Of a stretch of 64,000 nt of DNA, positions 59,501 through 64,000 are shown piece after piece (positions within the stretch are counted from its first letter, which is position 1; each line of letters begins with the position of its first letter). Both the position numbers and the translations under genes were made by a program. This DNA is from Sequoia sempervirens (Eukaryota > Streptophyta > Pinopsida > Cupressales > Cupressaceae). A model generated the notes under the pieces. That model saw only the letters and a list, made by a program, of their open reading frames with translations. It made no database searches and was not told where the DNA came from. The DNA lies in assembly GCA_007258455.2 (NCBI GenBank), contig VDFB02193867.1, forward strand, positions 572,483,057-572,547,056, in the 5' to 3' direction.

Positions 59501-59843
59501 TTGAGGTGCAAGCCCTTGTTAATGCATTTCTCTTTGAGATTTGAGGTGAAAGCCCTTGTTTCCACACTCTGAGCTGAGTCATGGTGGATGTCATGTGTGT
59601 GACTCTATGACACATCTTGTACTTGTAAATGTCGTGTTGAGGTGAAAACATCACACAAGTGATGAACACTTGTACACCATAGCATGGTTGTAGCCATTAT
59701 GGTTGATATCGTGTTGAGGCTATATCTAATATCATGTTGAGGTGATATTCTTCTTTTCACATTCGGTTGTGCAATGTGGTAGACATCACGTTGAGGTGAT
59801 ATGTCTTGCGTAGTTGGAAGTTCTCTCCCTAGCTGAGAGGGAG
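56553..59843 (+). pseudogene. Ty1/Copia pol, copy I (5' LTR and gag missing)
   Basis: Starts with the leader fragment 56553-56580, then jumps to the end of protease/GAG-pre-integrase (LAHLHFRALPIMKKM, about 56695). Integrase keeps C-X2-C (CKGCALGK) and D, D, E at DLIHSDLCGP, RLDNGGKY and NGVAERKNK. RT has WLFKI, KARFVARGFSQKEG, QMDVKIAFLNG, LKQAPCAWY and LFVDDLILIGE (about 58446). RNase H has FTDLDWAG and STVEAEYIV, but the later catalytic Asp reads Tyr (HCYNQSC, near 59165). Stops at 56988, 57284, 57602 and 58737 and a frameshift near 58430 inactivate it. The polypurine tract GAGAGGGAG precedes the 3' LTR. Confidence 0.88.
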
Positions 59844-60431
59844 TGTTAATGTTATGGCAGCTTCGGGTTCATCGTTCCAGCCATGAGTGAAGACATAAAT
59901 TAATATGCCTATTGGCTATTTATTTATATGTGATATTTAATGTGAATGGGCGCTTCACTTGGCAACAATGTAATTTCTAAAATGCCCAACCTTCCTTGTA
60001 ATTCACATATTTTAATTGTAATTATATTTCTCTATTTTGGCCGACCTTGTACATGAAGAGGTGCGACCTCTCTCTCATTGTGAATATATACAAGGTCATT
60101 TCCATCCTTTCAATCATCAAGCAAGTTCGATTTATTACTCCATTCAAGTGCGAATTTCTTCAAGTGCAGGTAGCAAATTTATTCAAGGGCAGAATTAGAT
60201 ATCAAGGAAGTATAGATTATTATCTGTCATTACATCTAGAGTAGGTGCTGAATATTGGCCTTGTGATTGGCCTCATTGTAAAGAGAATTGTTGCCACTAT
60301 TTATATATATAAGAGAGATCTTTGTTGCTGGGTTTTTCTCCCTCAAGTGGAGGGTTTTTCCACGGTATCTGCTGTGTTGTCTGATTTTGAATTAATTTTC
60401 TGTGCATTAAATCTGATCATTAAAATTTACA
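59844..60431 (+). repeat. 3' LTR of Copia copy I
   Basis: Begins TGTTAATGTTATGG directly after the polypurine tract and ends AAAATTTACA. About 590 bp. The frames 60047-60244 and 60245-60475 are LTR sequence, not genes. Confidence 0.82.
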
Positions 60432-60432
60432 A

Positions 60433-61051
60433 TGTTAATGATAACTTGCAGCGTCAATATAATATTCCAGCTTGATAAATTAAATGAGAGCCACGAGGCT
60501 ATTTAATTTATATATAGCACGAATTTGTTATTAAATGAAGAGACACATCCTTACTCAAAGGCCGACCTCCTTTCATATTGGTGCGATTATCCATGAAGAA
60601 ACTTTATTGATGACCGACCTTCCCTTAATTTAGCAGTTATTATTTGTAATTATTTTGGCCGACCTATCTTTTGAAGAGGTGCGACCTCTCTATCATTTTG
60701 TATATATAGGAGATCATTTGTTCACATTTAATCATCAAGCAAGTTCGAATTATTACTTCATACAAGTGCGAATTTCTTCAAGAGCAGGTTGTGAATTCTT
60801 TAAGGGCAGAGCTAGATATTAAGGAGGTGCAGATTATTATCTGTCTTTGCATCTTGTGTAGGTGCTGAATATTGGCCTTGTGATTGGCCTCATTGTAAAG
60901 AGAATTGTTGCCACTATTTATATATAGAAGAGAGATCTTTGTTGCTGGGTTTTTCTCCCTCAAGAGGAGGGTTTTTCCAGGGTATCTGCTGTGTTATTGT
61001 CTAATTTTGAATTAATTTTCTGTGCATTAAATCTGATCATTAAAATTTACA
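60433..61051 (+). repeat. Second LTR of the same family in tandem
   Basis: Begins TGTTAATGATAACTTGCAGC one base after the previous LTR and ends AAAATTTACA. Similar over its 3' two-thirds, more divergent near its start. Confidence 0.78.
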
Positions 61052-61156
61052 ACCTGGTCACATAAGTTGCCCCTAAACCCTCTTGTTCCTGTGATCTGGG
61101 CTAGGAGCTGATAAGAAATTGGAAGTTGATTGAAGAGTACACAGGAAATACTGAGT

Positions 61157-61181
61157 AGGGGGAGGGGGAGGGAAGAGGGGG
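61157..61181 (+). other. G-quadruplex-prone tract near the LTR end
   Basis: Four or more runs of three to five G separated by single A or AAGA. Conserved in position, though not in exact sequence, with 46720-46737. Confidence 0.5.
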
Positions 61182-63304
61182 TGAATCAGTTTTTCAGACT
61201 TTTAAGAACTTTAAACCAGATTAATCATGTAAATCAGAAATCAGATCATAAATCAGCAACATAAAACACCACATGCATGATAAACGCCAAGATTATGTGG
61301 AAAACCTTTTCGGGTGAAAAAACCACGGCAAAATATTGCTTTTATTATATTCAATGGGCACCAACCCAAATTACATAGGTGAGCACCAACCCACTGAGAG
61401 CACCAACTCTCCTTTGAAGCATCAACTCCGAAAACACCAAAGCACCAACTCCAGACTTCGAGTACAAATTTGCAAAACACTGATTTCTAGCATTGCCTTC
61501 ACATGAACTGTGAGACTCACATCCTTATACACTCTATTCAAAATCAGAAATCTTTTCAAACAAAGGATATTCAGCTCCTCAAATCAGAAATCAAAACAGA
61601 TGAAACCTTCTGCATGAAAATACATGAACTTCTTCTTGAAACACTGTAACTTCTTCGCAAGATGGCTTGACACAGCTCAATATACCTCCGACTCAAACCA
61701 GCATAACCTTCTGTATATGCACTTCCATCCAATCTCAGCATAACATCATTACAAATACTTGGCCATTAAAATTTCTGAATTGAGCACATCTTCACCTACA
61801 GGCATATATTTTTCTCAAACAGCATCTTTCCTAAAGAGAAAAACGTTTTAAAACACACTTAGTATCACACCTCCCAAAAACTCCACTAGAAACCATACTT
61901 TACATTCATATCTGAGAATAAAAGGCTTCAATAATTACCAGCTCCAAGTTTTTTTTATGAACATATCAAAATTAATTCACACAGCAAAAATAAAGAGATC
62001 GTCCACATAAACTGAAACTTTGTGGAACGATGTCAAGAATAGGAAGTTGATATCACCACACTCACTCTAGATTTTTTACATTAAAATCCACAACTGTCAC
62101 CCAGAAGCAATTTAGAAACAGTTGGTCAGAAATAAAAAACAACGCTGAAGATTTGAATCAAGTGCTCAGAATTTAAAACATAAAACTCTTTATAAATAGC
62201 TGGCACACATGATGGATAAATTTAGACTAAAACTCTTGAGGCCATTGTCTCAAAAAAAATGTAATTACATTTAATTAGCCGCCTAACAAAAATCATCAGA
62301 ATGCCTTTAGCTCAAATAAGGAATGAAATCTGTCCCCTATTCATTAATTCAACCACTGTGCCTCAAATGATAGCCATCACTCAGCTATGAATATGGAGTC
62401 ATCAGAAATAATATAGCCATTCATGTTAAAGTTGACAAAAATGGTAACATCTCCGCCATGCCCAGAATTCTCACTATCTCCCACACATACAATGATTCTA
62501 GCGATAGAATACACACAAGAAACACAAACAATAACAATGCCTGAAATAAAGCCTGAACCACAATCTCAAGAATGTGGTGATATTAATAATTACTGCCTCA
62601 AATTTGACCTCCTCAAAACAACCATGCACAGCATGTACAAAGCCCGATAGGAAATGCTTTTTTTAATTGGTTTTGAAATCACGCCTCCCCTTCTCAACCT
62701 GTTGATATGGAAAACTTTCGTTACACAAGAATATGTGGAATTTTCATGTCTTTCCATCAAATGAATAGTGTCACCCAAGAACAATGATTATTAAATTCCA
62801 TGACCTCTTCAAAAGATAACACCTTCTGTCAAAAACAGAGATCCCATAAAAAGACAATGGAGTAAAAAGTAACTGATGCTGATATTGAAGGATATGATAT
62901 AAATTTAGCGGTCTCACTCTAAGAAAACAATTGCCAAAAGAAACTTGGTATGCCTGAAGTTCTCATTAAGAGCTGCCATAAAGAGAAAACGTGCCATCCT
63001 TAAAAGAGTTGACTCCAACACCTGCAGCAAATTCGTGACTGACAGTAACCACTTCCAGACAAAACGTGGACTTTAATTTTAGCCGTCAGAAGATATTAAG
63101 CCATTGACCATAATTTCTCTTAGTAGAAATTTGCATCTTTAAAAAACAATTAAATGTGAAGTATGGCATCATATAGCTAAGCAGCTTCCGATAACTAATG
63201 AACTCTCACAATAATATTCAACCTGCTGTCAAAGTATGCTGAGATGGCACAAATGCTGATAAAAAAAATGACAAGTAAGCTCACAACAAGCTTAAGTAGA
63301 CACA

Positions 63305-63485
63305 CACCCAGCTCAATTACACACACGGGCAGCTTACATAGGCAACCAAGGAGCTCAAGCTGCTCAGCCAGACATACAAGTAGCTAAAGCAGGCAAGTAG
63401 AGAGCTCAAGCAGCTCAACCAAGCAACCAACCAGCTCAACCAAGCAACTAGGCAGCTCAAGCAGCTCAATAGCACAAGCAAGCGG
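63305..63485. repeat. Short tandem repeats of CAGCTCAA/CAAGCAAC in the LTR
   Basis: A run of alternating AGCTCAAGC, AGCTCAACC and AAGCAACC blocks, 8-13 bp each. The minus-strand frame over it translates to monotonous Leu/Ser/Cys repeats and is not a gene. Confidence 0.7.
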
Positions 63486-63520
63486 TACAACCTTGACATC
63501 AATGACAAAATATTCCAACA

Positions 63521-64000
63521 AGCCCTCCGAGAAATATCTTCCATTTGATGATCACCCATGGTATGAGGTGTGAAACCCTCAAGGTCACTGTCCCACTAGT
63601 ACTTAATGTAGGGTGTGATTCGAGTAATCGCTCTACAGTGATCTGGGTATGCCAGTTACTGTGATCTCTTTTCTAGAACTGCAGATTTAGATCTAACTTT
63701 CTCTATTTATCCTGTGAAGATGGGCAAGTAGGATTGATTCTCCCTATGCTGGTCACTGCAGTGGACTATTGATCAAATGACTCAGGCAGATCTAATTTGA
63801 GTGGTCTGCTTGCCTAGGTATTATTGGTAAACTCCCGATTTTGGGGTGTGCTAGGTATGTAGCAGGTTCGCTAGAGATCCTGTCTTGGATTTGGGCTTGA
63901 AGTTGCCTTAGATATATTTGCCAGGTACCCTGCTGTCCTCGGTGACTTGTGATGATGGGGTTTGTACCTGTTGTAGCTTAGTTCGCCTCTTCAGGATGTT
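63521..64000. other. Unassigned sequence
   Basis: No coding frame or recognisable element. GTGATCTGGG at about 63640 also occurs near 61087, on the other side of the large LTR, so this may be the flank into which that LTR inserted. Confidence 0.3.

Larger units (their letters stand above)
61110..63520 (-). mobile_element. Large LTR, same broad type as LTR C, minus orientation
   Basis: Right end CATCAATGACAAAATATTCC then AACA at 63520 matches the start of such LTRs in reverse. At 61157-61192 lie G tracts then GTGAATCAGT, as in LTR C and the LTR at 46668-48132. GCACCAACCC phrases near 61350-61450 recur at 46900-47000. The left boundary is uncertain (about 61110) and no clear duplication was found for AGCCC after 63520. 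No coding sequence; frames at 62423-62650 and 63317-63559 are incidental. Confidence 0.6.

Noticed and set aside
62423..62650. 75-codon plus-strand frame
   Set aside because: Inside the LTR at 61110-63520; no recognisable motif.
63317..63559. 80-codon minus-strand frame rich in Leu, Ser and Cys
   Set aside because: It is the translation of a short tandem DNA repeat inside an LTR; no start context or homology.

Overview
This window looks like intergenic and intronic DNA of a large, repeat-filled seed-plant genome. A gymnosperm such as a conifer is my best guess, from the density of old nested LTR retrotransposons, large solo LTRs and a gene exon stranded among them; the lineage is inference. 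Almost every long reading frame belongs to a decayed transposable element. The only host-gene coding sequence I can support is a 103-bp first exon, present twice. Two 100-N runs (10410-10509 and 54477-54576) divide the window into three contigs.

Left contig (1-10409) is the inverted counterpart of 35137-46170. Both arms carry, from inside to outside: the RPA-like tail of a Helitron, a complete but dead LINE, an AT-rich spacer, a promoter plus exon 1 of a probable PXA/PX-domain (sorting-nexin-like) gene, a degenerate intronic tandem repeat, and ORF1 of a second LINE. The match ends exactly at the gap, so this is either a true palindromic duplication or a second haplotype placed backwards next to its partner.

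Middle contig (10510-54476). A Ty3/Gypsy element on the minus strand (about 10510-30109: LTR, leader, gag, protease, linker; pol lost in the gap) is interrupted by three elements. LTR 'A' is at 11665-16351 with TSD AGATC. LTR 'B' sits inside A at 14300-16063 with TSD AGACT. Solo LTR 'C' is at 19538-22116 with near-perfect TSD GTACT/GTATT. A complete but non-coding Copia-like element 'D' sits in its LTR at 24093-28581 (TSD ATTAT/ATTGT). The gypsy element abuts, and apparently broke, a Helentron-type Helitron at 30110-35600. That Helitron carries recognisable Rep, PIF1-like helicase, apurinic-like endonuclease (EEP) and RPA-like modules, all with stops and frameshifts. Then come the right arm, LINE 2 split by a solo LTR (46668-48132, TSD GCAAG), and minus-strand Copia copies.

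Right contig (54577-64000) holds a partial LTR, a head-to-head pair of related Copia fragments joined at about 56553, a nearly full-length plus-strand Copia pol (56553-59843), two tandem LTRs, a large LTR of the same broad type as C, and about 480 bp I cannot assign.

No tRNA, rRNA, CRISPR or intact transposon gene was recognised. The items most worth pursuing are the Helentron with both EEP and RPA modules, the gap-bounded inverted repeat with very uneven divergence, the duplicated PXA exon, and the hairpin repeat array in LTR A.
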